A DNA stretch of 64,000 bases from Aquimarina longa SW024 (GCF_001401755.1 NZ_KQ474105.1:168417-232416), one strand, 5' to 3'; positions 35,700-44,566 are shown, numbered from the stretch's first letter. The notes: generated by a model from the sequence alone, not told the origin. Numbers and translations: made by a program.

Positions 35700-37130
35700 A
35701 TGAAAAAAAGTATACTATTAATTATTGGATTATGTCTTATAGGAGCATGGGGATGCACTATGGATGAAGGAAATTTTATAGAAAAAGAGACACATCAAAA
35801 TAGTGCGAAAAATAAGAAAAATGTGCCTATTCCAGAGATTATCAAGGATGAAATAGTAATCCAGTTTAATCATCAACGAATAAAAGAAATAGCAGCTATT
35901 GAGAAAAAACAAACAGACATTGTTAAAGAAGATCTGAGAGAATTGTATGAAAATAGATACAAATTTACCATCAATGATGTCAAAAAATGTGATTGCGATA
36001 ACGATGATATAGAACTATGGAAGATAACAGCATTACCAAAATTTGTTGAAATTGAAGGAGATGATGGATTGGTTGCTAATATAAATAAAGGAGAACCTAG
36101 TGGTGTAGTCGAAGCAGATTATAATTTTTATTTTAAAAATAAAGCATATTCTTTCCAAGGTATTTTTTCTTCAAAATTATCGGACAAGGTTAGATTAAAT
36201 ACTTCTGGTGATTTTATAAATATTGCAATTTTGGATACTGGTGTCGATTATGACTTTTTTCCTGATCGTTTTCTATACAATAGTAGTAATACCAGCAATT
36301 GTCAGGATGAAATTTCTGGATGGGATTTTGTGAATCATGATAATGATCCAAAAGATGATCAAGGACATGGTACTGTAGTAACCAAAATAATTACTAATCA
36401 ACTCGATCTATATAATATTGCGTATTCCATAATGGCGGTAAAAACTTTTGATCAAAATGGTGTAGGATCATATTGGTCAAATGTTTGTGGCATCAATTAT
36501 CTTGCTAAAAAACAAGATAATTTTATCGTTAATACTAGTTTTGGGTTTTATGGAATAACTGATCAAGATATTTTTAAAAATATTGTGGATAGTGCTAGTG
36601 ATAGATTACTACTAGTTTCTTCTGCTGGTAATCATGGAGTCGATACCGATGTTTCGGGAAATGAACATTTTCCATCTGGATATGATTCTGCTAATATACT
36701 AACGGTTGGCGGGTATATAAAAGGAGATTTTTTTGCATCTCCAATCTATGGCAGTCCATACATAAGTGGTATATTAAAAGCTGATGGTTCTAACTATGGA
36801 AATTCTAGTGTTGATGCCTTAGCTTCTTATAACGAGCATACTATTAACTTATCATATACCACAAAACCTAGAGATGGGTTTAATGTTTCAGTACAAGGAA
36901 CTTCTTTTGCAGCAGCAGAGGTTACTGCACGTGCCGCTCAACTGTCTAGACAAACTTCTGGAACTCCATTAGCAATAAAAAATAGAACATTAAGCTCTGG
37001 TTATATCGTAAGAGGCCTAGACGGCGTTATTAATGATGGAAAAGCAATTGTTAGACATATGATCAATTCTGGAGGAAGTGGTCCTGGTCCTACACACTAT
37101 AATAGTACAAATATTCCGGTAGCGTTTTAA
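35700..37130 (+). CDS. S8 family (subtilisin-like) serine peptidase lipoprotein
   Basis: The N-terminus is a lipoprotein signal with Cys 19 (IGAWGC). A propeptide-like region (about 48-140) is followed by the S8 catalytic domain with Asp 179 (ILDTGVDYD), His 223 (GHGT), oxyanion Asn 311 (SAGNHG) and Ser 402 (QGTSFAAAE). All residues needed for activity are present. It should be a cell-envelope protease. The TPR-CHAT gene follows 52 nt downstream in the same direction, so the two proteases are probably co-expressed. No equivalent gene exists at locus 1. Confidence 0.92.
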   Translation: MKKSILLIIGLCLIGAWGCTMDEGNFIEKETHQNSAKNKKNVPIPEIIKDEIVIQFNHQRIKEIAAIEKKQTDIVKEDLRELYENRYKFTINDVKKCDCDNDDIELWKITALPKFVEIEGDDGLVANINKGEPSGVVEADYNFYFKNKAYSFQGIFSSKLSDKVRLNTSGDFINIAILDTGVDYDFFPDRFLYNSSNTSNCQDEISGWDFVNHDNDPKDDQGHGTVVTKIITNQLDLYNIAYSIMAVKTFDQNGVGSYWSNVCGINYLAKKQDNFIVNTSFGFYGITDQDIFKNIVDSASDRLLLVSSAGNHGVDTDVSGNEHFPSGYDSANILTVGGYIKGDFFASPIYGSPYISGILKADGSNYGNSSVDALASYNEHTINLSYTTKPRDGFNVSVQGTSFAAAEVTARAAQLSRQTSGTPLAIKNRTLSSGYIVRGLDGVINDGKAIVRHMINSGGSGPGPTHYNSTNIPVAF

Positions 37131-37182
37131 ACAGACATCCTTACAGTACGAGAAGTAGTTGATAATTCCTATTTTTGATAGT

Positions 37183-39939
37183 ATGAATTATCAACTACTT
37201 ACTTTTTGTTATATTATTAGCGTATTCACACAATTATGCAGTGCCCAAACTGATATAGAATTCAAAGAAATTCTAAAATCTAAAGCTGAGACTACCCTAA
37301 AAGAAAATCAATTAGACTCTTTTTTAAAGATTTACTCTCATAAATTATCTAAAGAAAAATTGGCAGATTGTTATCACGAGTATGGCAAATGGTATTATAT
37401 CAGATGGATAAATAACAGACATAATGAACTAACCAAAAAAGCGATTGAATACACAAAAAAAGCAGCCATTCTTAAAAGTGAGAGTAAAGATATCAGTCAT
37501 AAATCTATTGCTAAAACATTTTCTAACTTAGGATATTTCTACTCTATAGATAATAGCCTATTTCAAGCTATTGACACCTATGATAAAGCACTAGACTATG
37601 TGTCTAATACGAGTAAAAAAATTAGTATATATGCAGAATTAGGAGATCTATATAATCAAATTGGAGATTATCATAAGGGACTATACTGTTTTAACACTTC
37701 TATTTTATTAGCTAAAAACGACACTTTATATAAAACTGGATTAATAGAAGGATATTTTGGTCAAATAGAAGTGTATTCGTTAATGGGGTACAAGAAAAAT
37801 TCTAATAAAATCAAGAATAATATTCAAAAAATAGATTCAGTATTAAGTATATCTTCTATTCATACATCAGTCTTAAAAAGATATAGAAATCGGATGTATC
37901 AGATTGAAGGGAATCGACTATTGAAAATCAATAAACATAGAGAAGCCACTTCTTTTTTTCAGAAAGTAATACAAGGACTATCTGATAAAGATTCTGTTAA
38001 CTTAGGTAAAGTCTATAATAGTATTGGGTTATCGTTTTTAAATTCAAATAATACTAACGAGGCGCTATCATATTTACAAAAAGCTATTTTGTATAACCCA
38101 GATTTTACACCTTCTTATGATAATCTAGGAGATTTATATATAGAACAACAAGAATTTATTAAAGGATTACAAGAATACCAAAAAGCAATAAATTACTCTG
38201 TTTCTAATTATCAAGAGTTTAGATATGATGATTTGATTATTAAAGAAGAATTAGAAGTAGCAGCCAACAAATACTACCTCTTACATCATTTAATTCAGAA
38301 AGCTAATGGTTGGGTGCAGTACTATCATTATGATCAAGACAAAAATCATCTTATACAGGCTTTAAAAACGTTTAAACTAGCAGATCAATTAGTAGATATT
38401 ATTCGTTTTGAAAGTACAGAGTATAAATCTAAGTTGTTTTGGAGAGAACAAGGAGCATCTTTATATATGAAAGCTGTAGAAACATGTTATTTATTAGAAA
38501 ACCCCGAGCAAGCTTATTACTTTATGGAAAAAAACAAGGCTCTGTTATTATTAGAAGACATCACCAATGAGCAAGCCAAAGAAAATGCAGAACTACCAAT
38601 AGCGATAGCTAAACGAGAATTTACCTTAAAGAAAAAAATATACTTGTCTAAAAATAAGTTGAATACTATAAGAAATCAATCAGAAGATAGTATTCAATCG
38701 ATAAAAGATCAGATATATAAAAATAAACAAGTATATAAACAATTTGTAGATTCAATATCTCACACATACCCAAAATATGCTACTAATAAAAAGAAAATAG
38801 CAGTATTACCATATCAACTATTTACAACCAAATATATCTCTGATAAGCAGGTCGTATTGCAGTATATACTTAATGAAACCCAAGGATATGGGCTATTGAC
38901 AACCAAAAATAAATCTATTTTTTTTGAGATTAAAGAAGGGAATACTCTTCAGGATGATATTCTTACCCTACATAAGCAGTCTTCTCGATGGTTTGCGAAT
39001 CAAGAACAGCTTATGACATATCATAAAAATGCAAACACCATATTTAAACAACTATTACCAGAACAGGTATATAAACATGTTAAAGAAAAAGAGGTAATTA
39101 TAGTACCAGATTATACCCTACAACAGATATCTTTTGATGCATTAACGACTTCATCAGAACCCTATAGTTACTTTATAAAAGATTCCGAGATACGATATGC
39201 ATATTCAATGTCTTATCTAGATCGTAATAAGCAATTAGTAAGAACACCAAAATATTCGTTTATAGGTTTTGCTCCGATATCTTTTACAGCAAAAGAATTA
39301 GGGGAACTGGCATATAGTAGAGAAGAAGTTATTTCGATTTCGGATGTATTTAACGGTAATGTATTGATAGAAGAAAGAGCAACTAAATCTAATTTTCTGG
39401 ATACTATTAATCAGTATCAAGTAATACACCTTTCTACTCATGCCGATATAGGAAATGATATAGACCCCTGGATAGCTTTTAGAGATAAGAAACTCTCATT
39501 AAATGAGATATATGCGACCAAGAATCAGTCTGATATGGTGGTGCTAAGTGCTTGTAAAAGCTCACTAGGAGAATTGAAAAAAGGAGAAGGAGTGATGAGT
39601 CTTGCCAGAGGGTTTTTTCATTCTGGAGCCAAGAGTGTGGTATCTTCTTTATGGGCTACAAACGATAAATCTAGCCAGAAAATAATGCTAGATTTTTATA
39701 CAGCAATGGATCAGGGAGCAACCAAAGCATCTGCATTACGAAACGCCAAACTAAACTATATAAACTCCCATATGGGTAGTGAATTATCACCTTTCTACTG
39801 GGGATCTCTAATACTTATAGGAGATAATATGCCTATTTCGTTATCTTCTAATTTTTCTAATTGGTATCTGGCAAGCTTGATAGGGATTTTAGTAATACTA
39901 TTACTTATTGTATATATGTGGAAAAAAAGAAAACAATAA
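37183..39939 (+). CDS. Membrane-anchored TPR-CHAT protease (locus 2)
   Basis: 918 residues from the ATG at 37183, chosen over an upstream in-frame TTG (37159) because it gives a clean signal peptide (NYQLLTFCYIISVFTQLCSAQ). TPR repeats occupy about 90-360 and a CHAT domain about 610-885. The catalytic pair is His about 753 (IHLSTHADIG) and Cys about 791 (VLSACKSSLG), followed by KKGEGVMSLARGF. A last membrane helix (about 890-910) is followed by KKRKQ. The same topology as locus 1 predicts a periplasmic protease bound to the inner membrane. Confidence 0.92.
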   Translation: MNYQLLTFCYIISVFTQLCSAQTDIEFKEILKSKAETTLKENQLDSFLKIYSHKLSKEKLADCYHEYGKWYYIRWINNRHNELTKKAIEYTKKAAILKSESKDISHKSIAKTFSNLGYFYSIDNSLFQAIDTYDKALDYVSNTSKKISIYAELGDLYNQIGDYHKGLYCFNTSILLAKNDTLYKTGLIEGYFGQIEVYSLMGYKKNSNKIKNNIQKIDSVLSISSIHTSVLKRYRNRMYQIEGNRLLKINKHREATSFFQKVIQGLSDKDSVNLGKVYNSIGLSFLNSNNTNEALSYLQKAILYNPDFTPSYDNLGDLYIEQQEFIKGLQEYQKAINYSVSNYQEFRYDDLIIKEELEVAANKYYLLHHLIQKANGWVQYYHYDQDKNHLIQALKTFKLADQLVDIIRFESTEYKSKLFWREQGASLYMKAVETCYLLENPEQAYYFMEKNKALLLLEDITNEQAKENAELPIAIAKREFTLKKKIYLSKNKLNTIRNQSEDSIQSIKDQIYKNKQVYKQFVDSISHTYPKYATNKKKIAVLPYQLFTTKYISDKQVVLQYILNETQGYGLLTTKNKSIFFEIKEGNTLQDDILTLHKQSSRWFANQEQLMTYHKNANTIFKQLLPEQVYKHVKEKEVIIVPDYTLQQISFDALTTSSEPYSYFIKDSEIRYAYSMSYLDRNKQLVRTPKYSFIGFAPISFTAKELGELAYSREEVISISDVFNGNVLIEERATKSNFLDTINQYQVIHLSTHADIGNDIDPWIAFRDKKLSLNEIYATKNQSDMVVLSACKSSLGELKKGEGVMSLARGFFHSGAKSVVSSLWATNDKSSQKIMLDFYTAMDQGATKASALRNAKLNYINSHMGSELSPFYWGSLILIGDNMPISLSSNFSNWYLASLIGILVILLLIVYMWKKRKQ

Positions 39940-40109
39940 TTGGGAGTAGTTTACAACTAACAAAACTAATCATAGATACATTTAGGATTTAGGCTATGTA
40001 GTAATACTGCTAAAAATATAGGCTAGAGGTATAAAAGCATGTTTAACGTAAGCTATTATGCCCTTTATTATTAGAGTTTACTATACAAGAGAAAAAGATG
40101 CTTATTCTA

Positions 40110-40127
40110 GTAAATAGTACTATTTAC
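40110..40127. repeat. 18-bp perfect palindrome before the minisatellite
   Basis: GTAAATAGTACTATTTAC is its own reverse complement. It lies 21 bp before the first repeat unit. Confidence 0.6.
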
Positions 40128-40148
40128 ACGTTTTATTGAACACTACCT

Positions 40149-40473
40149 AAAATCACTACAGGGAAGAAGTATCGTAGCGCAGGGAGAGGTAAAATCACTA
40201 CCGGGAAGAGGTATCATAGCGCAGGGAGAGGTAAAACTACTACAGGGAAGAGGTATCATAGCGCAGGGAGAGGTAAAATCACTACAGGGAAGAAGTATCA
40301 TAGCGCAGGGGGAGGTAAAATCACTACAGGGAAGAAGTATCATAGCGCAGGGAGAGGTAAAATCACTACAGGGAAGAGGTATCATAGCACAGGGAGAGGT
40401 AAAATCACTACAGGGAAGAGGTATCATAGCGCAGGGAGAGGTAAAACTACTACAGGGAAGAAGTATCGTAGTG
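40149..40473. repeat. 42-bp tandem repeat array (7.7 copies)
   Basis: Seven full 42-bp units and one partial unit run from 40149 to about 40473 with only a few point differences. Each unit divides into two related 21-bp halves beginning CAGGGAAGAGGT and CAGGGAGAGGTA. The units are G-rich compared with surrounding DNA. Because 42 is a multiple of three, frames stay open on both strands; the plus-strand frame reads the 14-residue unit KSLQGRGIIAQGEV. No ATG start precedes it on the plus strand. There are no unique spacers, so it is not a CRISPR array. Confidence 0.95.
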
Positions 40474-40609
40474 CTGAGATACCTGATTTAACAATTTTAG
40501 AATTAGGAGTATTCTGAAATTACATTAAACTTAAATTTTTTTTAAATAAATAATTTTACAGGGTAACCTTTCTTTTCTTTTACACTCCCTTCTACAAATA
40601 AGCAATTGC

Positions 40610-40638
40610 TTAAGGATTGATCCCCTTAATTTTTTTTG
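40610..40638 (+). terminator. Possible terminator or attenuator before the 40713 gene
   Basis: TTAAGG (40610-40615) and CCTTAA (40624-40629) form a short stem followed by a run of T up to 40638. It lies upstream of the leader motif. Confidence 0.4.
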
Positions 40639-40643
40639 TAAAA

Positions 40644-40691
40644 ATCATAACTATCGTTATGATCGCGTAAGCCGAAAAGCGTAAGAGTAAG
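40644..40691 (+). promoter_or_regulatory. Structured 5' leader, copy 1
   Basis: An 8-bp hairpin ATCATAAC/GTTATGAT (40644-40663) is followed by CGC...CCGAAAAGCG (CCGAAAAGC at 40672-40680) and AAGAGTAAG (40683-40691). The ATG is 22 nt further on. The CGC and GCG can pair around the CCGAAAA loop. The same core occurs at 41988 and 43586. Confidence 0.55.
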
Positions 40692-40712
40692 CATATTTAA
40701 AACCTATTAAAA

Positions 40713-41693
40713 ATGAAAAAACTAGTTAGTATTTTAGTATTTAGTGTGTTGTTTTTAGCATGTAATCACGATGATGGATTACAAGAAACAAATAACACTA
40801 TAGTTAATAGTAATAAACGAGGAGAATCAAAAATGCTAAAATTTAATTCTGAAGAAGAATTAGAACGTTTTATTTTAGAAAAAGTTGAATCAAAAGTAGA
40901 CCTTATAGACGAATCAAAAAGAGAGCTAGAGAGAGAAGGGCGCTTATCATTATTATTAACCTATACTTTAGAAAAAAAGGAAGCGGAGAGATTAAGGCTT
41001 AAAAAAGAAAACATCCCAGTTGTAGAAACATATGACAATATGTTACTTTATTTATTAAATGAAAATGGAGAAATAAGTATCAATGATTTTATATTTAAAA
41101 TAGATGAAGATTTTGTTTATAGCTATAGAATTGGACATTCTAGTAAAATAAATGAATTTTTAGAGGCATATAATGCTAAGAAAATTAAAATAGAGTCAGA
41201 AAAAGTTACTTCTTTTGGAGAAGGACTATCTGTATATAAGCATAATAATGCTAAAAATATAGAGACTAAAATTTATTCTAAAAGCGGTAACTCAGACTAT
41301 CACTCAGAGCAATTTAATGGAGCAAATGTAAGATTTGTAGCAAAAAACTGGACCACTAATTTTTGGTTTTATCACTCTATAGGTGCATCTACAGAAGTAC
41401 AAAAAGAAAATAAATTCTTATGGTGGTCTTGGTATACACCTACAAAAGCAGATAATCGATTAAAGTATAATGTAACATTTACTGTAGAACCATTTTTTGG
41501 CTTAGGATCAGCAAGTACATTAACCAAAACCGGGAATGTATATTGTAATTGTAATAAGGCAAGTAAGACCATTCATTGGACAGTTAAGTTTAGTGAAGAC
41601 TCTGCGTATTCTAAAGTAAAAGGGACATCAAATCATTGGGCACACTGGTATTCTTCAAACCCTAATACATTAAGCAAAACATTAAACTTCTAG
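40713..41693 (+). CDS. Lipoprotein of unknown function
   Basis: A 326-residue lipoprotein with lipobox VLFLAC (Cys 17) and NHDD after it. A charged helical region (about 40-110, KESKVDLIDESKRELEREGRL-like composition) precedes a C-terminal beta-rich, aromatic domain (about 200-326: NWTTNFWFYHSIGAS, KFLWWSWYTP, NVYCNCN). I recognise no family. It is preceded by the same leader motif as the two island genes that follow, which suggests common control, but it has its own terminator. It may be a surface or envelope partner of the island products. Confidence 0.8.
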   Translation: MKKLVSILVFSVLFLACNHDDGLQETNNTIVNSNKRGESKMLKFNSEEELERFILEKVESKVDLIDESKRELEREGRLSLLLTYTLEKKEAERLRLKKENIPVVETYDNMLLYLLNENGEISINDFIFKIDEDFVYSYRIGHSSKINEFLEAYNAKKIKIESEKVTSFGEGLSVYKHNNAKNIETKIYSKSGNSDYHSEQFNGANVRFVAKNWTTNFWFYHSIGASTEVQKENKFLWWSWYTPTKADNRLKYNVTFTVEPFFGLGSASTLTKTGNVYCNCNKASKTIHWTVKFSEDSAYSKVKGTSNHWAHWYSSNPNTLSKTLNF

Positions 41694-41746
41694 AAGAATA
41701 ATAAGTATTTAACACGATTTAAGTTATAAAAAGACTAATTAATTAT

Positions 41747-41781
41747 ATAGACCTTTCTAGATGAAAGGTCTATGTTTTTTT
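41747..41781 (+). terminator. Terminator of the 40713 lipoprotein gene
   Basis: ATAGACCTTTC (41747-41757) pairs with GAAAGGTCTAT (41763-41773), followed by a run of seven T. Confidence 0.88.
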
Positions 41782-41948
41782 AATAACCATACCCTTGGTA
41801 TATTCAAAAAAAAATACGCAAATAGAAGGATATGTTGCACTACGCTTATACCTTAATTTCTTACGCTTAAGGTATTATTTATATAGTCTATTCAGTAGGA
41901 AGCTAACTTTATAGTAATGTTCATTATTCATTGTATGTCATTATATAA

Positions 41949-42009
41949 AGTGGAGCTTAGAAACCACTAAAAAAAACAAGGCGTTATCCGAAAAGCCATA
42001 AGAGTAGGG
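41949..42009 (+). promoter_or_regulatory. Structured 5' leader, copy 2
   Basis: Hairpin AGTGG/CCACT (41949-41968) is followed by an A-rich stretch and the motif AAGGCGTTATCCGAAAAGCC then AAGAGTAGGGCCTT. CCGAAAAGCC is at 41988-41997. AAGGC can pair with GCCTT, and GGC with GCC inside it. The gene starts 17 nt later at 42027. Confidence 0.55.
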
Positions 42010-42026
42010 CCTTAAAAAAAATAATT

Positions 42027-43544
42027 ATGCCAAGTTCAATTCCGTATGATCCATCCCTAGTATTAGGAAACATTGTTGTACAAGAAAAACTAGACAACAC
42101 TGTTAAGATCAGTAAGCTACAAGCTCCTGCTGATGCGGCAGAAGCAGAATTAAACTCTTTAATCTCTCTAAAAAGGAGTATCGACATGACTATTCAAGAA
42201 ATGATAGACATGGGGATAGATACCACAGATTTAATTAAAGAATCCCAAACCATTGGTGGGCAGATCCAAAAAGCAGCTGTCGCTTATGGAAAAGCAAAAA
42301 TTGCTGCAGTAAAAGCAATTCAGCCTTTAAAATCTAAAGTTAATTCTGTTAATGAAGAAGTAGAAAGCCCTATTGATTATAATAAGAGTCAATTGAAGAA
42401 AATGGCAATTTCGTCAGATTCTTTGCAGATGAACTGTCAATACTTTTCATTTGATCAAAACGCACAGAGTTCTAGTAGTCATGCAGCAACAGTGTCTTCA
42501 TTTGTTAAAGAATCACTAAGTGTATTTGGAGAAGGATCATCTTCGCAAGCTCAAGCATCTGCACAAGCACAAATGAATAGTCAGCATTCTAGGCACAGTA
42601 TTGCAGGGACATTAGTGGTGAGTATAACATGTACTCATAAAAATGCTCAGGTTTTTGCACCCTTTATTTTAGATCCAGATAAAGCAGTACGGGCTTGGAA
42701 TAAATTATATCCTAGTAATATGATCAAAACAAATGATCCTATGTCTATTGCTAAAATCGAAGCGAAATCCGAAACGAAAGCAGATAAATCATTTAATCTG
42801 TTATCCGGAGCAACCTATGGTTCTTCTTTTGTAGGAATGGTACATGTATTAAATACTACAGAAAGTTCTTCTAGTCAAAGTATGGAGTCCATTGCAGCAT
42901 CAATGCAAGAAACCTTCGAGATTGGAGGATGGTTTGCATCTGGGACAGGTAGTTTTGGAGTTAGTTCTTCTTTTTCGGATAGTGCTAAAAATTTGTTGAG
43001 TACCCAAAACGTGACCTCTCATTGCTCTTTAGTAACCATGGGAATCATTCCATCTATAAAATCAAATCAAGTAGCAATGGCTGTCGATAGCTTTTCTGAT
43101 TTTGATCCAGCAAAATCAATGGAACAATTAGCAACATTGCAGGGAGCTACAGCTAGTGAAAATAATACTATTGGAGAAGCTGCTTCTTCGGCTCGTACAG
43201 GACAGCAAATGATTTCGCTAAAAAATGCTACGATAAAGGCCACATTAAGCGGAGTATCTAAAATAGATGATGGTCAAAATCAGATTATTGATACTAATTC
43301 TATGATGACAGCATTAGAAGATTATATCAATAGATGTGTATCAGGGGGAGATAATCTAGGAGTTCCTATTAATTATTATCTAAAACCAATTACTCAATCT
43401 ATGATTGCTCGTGCTTGGATGGCAAAATACTATCCTAATAAATACAATAAAGCAGGTAGTGCTGATGATTCTGCTAGTGGCGCTAGTACAGGAGGATCTA
43501 GTGATTCAGGTAGTTCCGATGCCTCAGGAGGTGCAGCCAGCTAA
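42027..43544 (+). CDS. Island paralog A1, large protein of unknown fold
   Basis: 505 residues with no signal peptide or clear membrane helix. The start SSIPYDPSLVLGN (3-15) is shared almost exactly with the protein at 44638. A helical N-terminal region (about 30-110) is followed by conserved blocks HSIAGTLVVSITCTH (190-204), LDPDKAVRAWN (215-225), TYGSSFVGMVHVLN (263-276) and STQNVTSHCSLVTMG (325-339). The C-terminal block is NLGVPINYYLKPIT. Residues 297-315 alternate Gly, Ser and aromatics (GGWFASGTGSFG), and the tail is Ser/Gly/Asp-rich and low in complexity. I cannot name a family. A membrane-active or carrier role for the adjacent cyclase-like protein is a hypothesis only. Confidence 0.85.
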   Translation: MPSSIPYDPSLVLGNIVVQEKLDNTVKISKLQAPADAAEAELNSLISLKRSIDMTIQEMIDMGIDTTDLIKESQTIGGQIQKAAVAYGKAKIAAVKAIQPLKSKVNSVNEEVESPIDYNKSQLKKMAISSDSLQMNCQYFSFDQNAQSSSSHAATVSSFVKESLSVFGEGSSSQAQASAQAQMNSQHSRHSIAGTLVVSITCTHKNAQVFAPFILDPDKAVRAWNKLYPSNMIKTNDPMSIAKIEAKSETKADKSFNLLSGATYGSSFVGMVHVLNTTESSSSQSMESIAASMQETFEIGGWFASGTGSFGVSSSFSDSAKNLLSTQNVTSHCSLVTMGIIPSIKSNQVAMAVDSFSDFDPAKSMEQLATLQGATASENNTIGEAASSARTGQQMISLKNATIKATLSGVSKIDDGQNQIIDTNSMMTALEDYINRCVSGGDNLGVPINYYLKPITQSMIARAWMAKYYPNKYNKAGSADDSASGASTGGSSDSGSSDASGGAAS

Positions 43545-43576
43545 TACCATTTCATTTAGAATAGCATAAATCAGAA

Positions 43577-43615
43577 AGGCGGTTCCCGAAAAGCCTAATT
43601 ATAAATAGAGTAGGG
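43577..43615 (+). promoter_or_regulatory. Structured 5' leader, copy 3
   Basis: AAGGCGGTTCCCGAAAAGCC (CCGAAAAGCC at 43586-43595) and AGAGTAGGGA (43607-43616) precede the start codon at 43634. GGC/GCC can pair, and TCCC could pair with GGGA, which would make a pseudoknot-like element. The core matches copies 1 and 2 in sequence and in distance to the ATG. Confidence 0.55.
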
Positions 43616-43633
43616 ACTTTTAAAGTTTTAAAA

Positions 43634-44566
43634 ATGAATATCACTACAATTAATGCAGATATACGAGAGGCTATCAAAACAATACCACCTGTTCAGCCAG
43701 ATAAAATAACCACCCCAAAAATAGTAGAAACAACAGGATTCTTACTAGAAACACATTATACCAATATCCAAGATTTCTGTACTAAAAATAATGTGATTGT
43801 GACGTTTAGAAATTCTGGAGCACATACATTAGAAAGAATTAAAAATGGTAACCCATGCAAAGGGCATGATGTTATGGATAAATCTATTAAAGAAAAAGGA
43901 ACAGGGTACACCTATAAGATAGATGCTACACAATTTAATACCTTAAAAGGTCTTGTGGGTGTAAAAGGAACAGTAAATCCAGCACCACAACCGCCAAATC
44001 TTGCAGGTTTGTGGACACTTCAGGACGGCAAGAGTACCAAAACACCAATTGATGCAAGTCTTGATCTAGGATTAGGATTTACAGGAGATTACGATATGCA
44101 TGATCTATTAAAAGATAAAACTAGATTATTAGCAACAACACCAGATGAAAGATCTTTAATCTCTAATCTATCTTTTGCATTACTAAAAGATGATCCAAGA
44201 ACAGCAAAAACATCTGAGTTTAGTGGAAGGATACAAGACGCTCCATATTCTTGTATCAGACATGGAGCCCAAACCAGTTTCTTAAGCTACTTATTAGCCA
44301 ATCAAGCAGAAATTAAAAAAGGAGCTGAAGGAGATCTTCTGCCCTATGAAAATTCAATTTTAAATATCGATACAAATCTTTGTGGTATAACTCCTGATGG
44401 TGCATACATCATGGATTCTATCGAAAAAATATATACATTTTATGCAAACTATACTATTCTTTCTGAAATACCAGTCTATTATTTCTTTAAATATGTGAGA
44501 AGTGTACCAGGGTTACAAGTTAAAATTGATCAGTATACTGAATATATAAACAATCTATTGAACTAA
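43634..44566 (+). CDS. Edema factor/ExoY-like nucleotidyl cyclase domain protein
   Basis: A 310-residue protein without signal peptide. It carries the ordered residue pattern of class II (anthrax edema factor/CyaA/ExoY) cyclase toxins. Arg 59 (VIVTFRNSG) is 17 residues before Lys 76, with Lys 83 seven further on (PCKGHDVMDKS), the same spacing as R329, K346 and K353 of edema factor. The metal-binding GDYDMHD has Asp 152 and Asp 154. IRHG has His 210, and a late block GITPDGAYIM resembles NPEGEFIL of edema factor. Two positions differ: the residue equivalent to His 351 is Met, and Asn 583 is not obvious. The regions between motifs are shorter than in the toxins. It may be active, altered in nucleotide choice, or inactive. 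It lies between two paralogous genes. Confidence 0.6.
   Translation: MNITTINADIREAIKTIPPVQPDKITTPKIVETTGFLLETHYTNIQDFCTKNNVIVTFRNSGAHTLERIKNGNPCKGHDVMDKSIKEKGTGYTYKIDATQFNTLKGLVGVKGTVNPAPQPPNLAGLWTLQDGKSTKTPIDASLDLGLGFTGDYDMHDLLKDKTRLLATTPDERSLISNLSFALLKDDPRTAKTSEFSGRIQDAPYSCIRHGAQTSFLSYLLANQAEIKKGAEGDLLPYENSILNIDTNLCGITPDGAYIMDSIEKIYTFYANYTILSEIPVYYFFKYVRSVPGLQVKIDQYTEYINNLLN

Larger units (their letters stand above)
39940..40712. other. 773-nt intergenic region holding a minisatellite and a leader
   Basis: It contains an 18-bp palindrome, a tandem 42-bp repeat array, a terminator-like stem and the structured leader of the next gene, all listed separately. No other gene is visible. Confidence 0.7.
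41694..42026. other. 333-nt gap with terminator, inverted repeat and leader
   Basis: After the terminator (41747-41781), TACCTTAA (41849-41856) pairs with TTAAGGTA (41867-41874), and TACGCTTA occurs twice (41841 and near-copy TTACGCTTA at 41861). The leader of the next gene starts at about 41949. No gene is visible. Confidence 0.6.

Noticed and set aside
40143..40473. Possible CRISPR array or protein-coding gene on the minus strand (repeated MIPLPCSDFTSPCA)
   Set aside because: Units are contiguous without unique spacers, no cas genes are near, and both strands stay open only because 42 is divisible by three. I treat it as a minisatellite.
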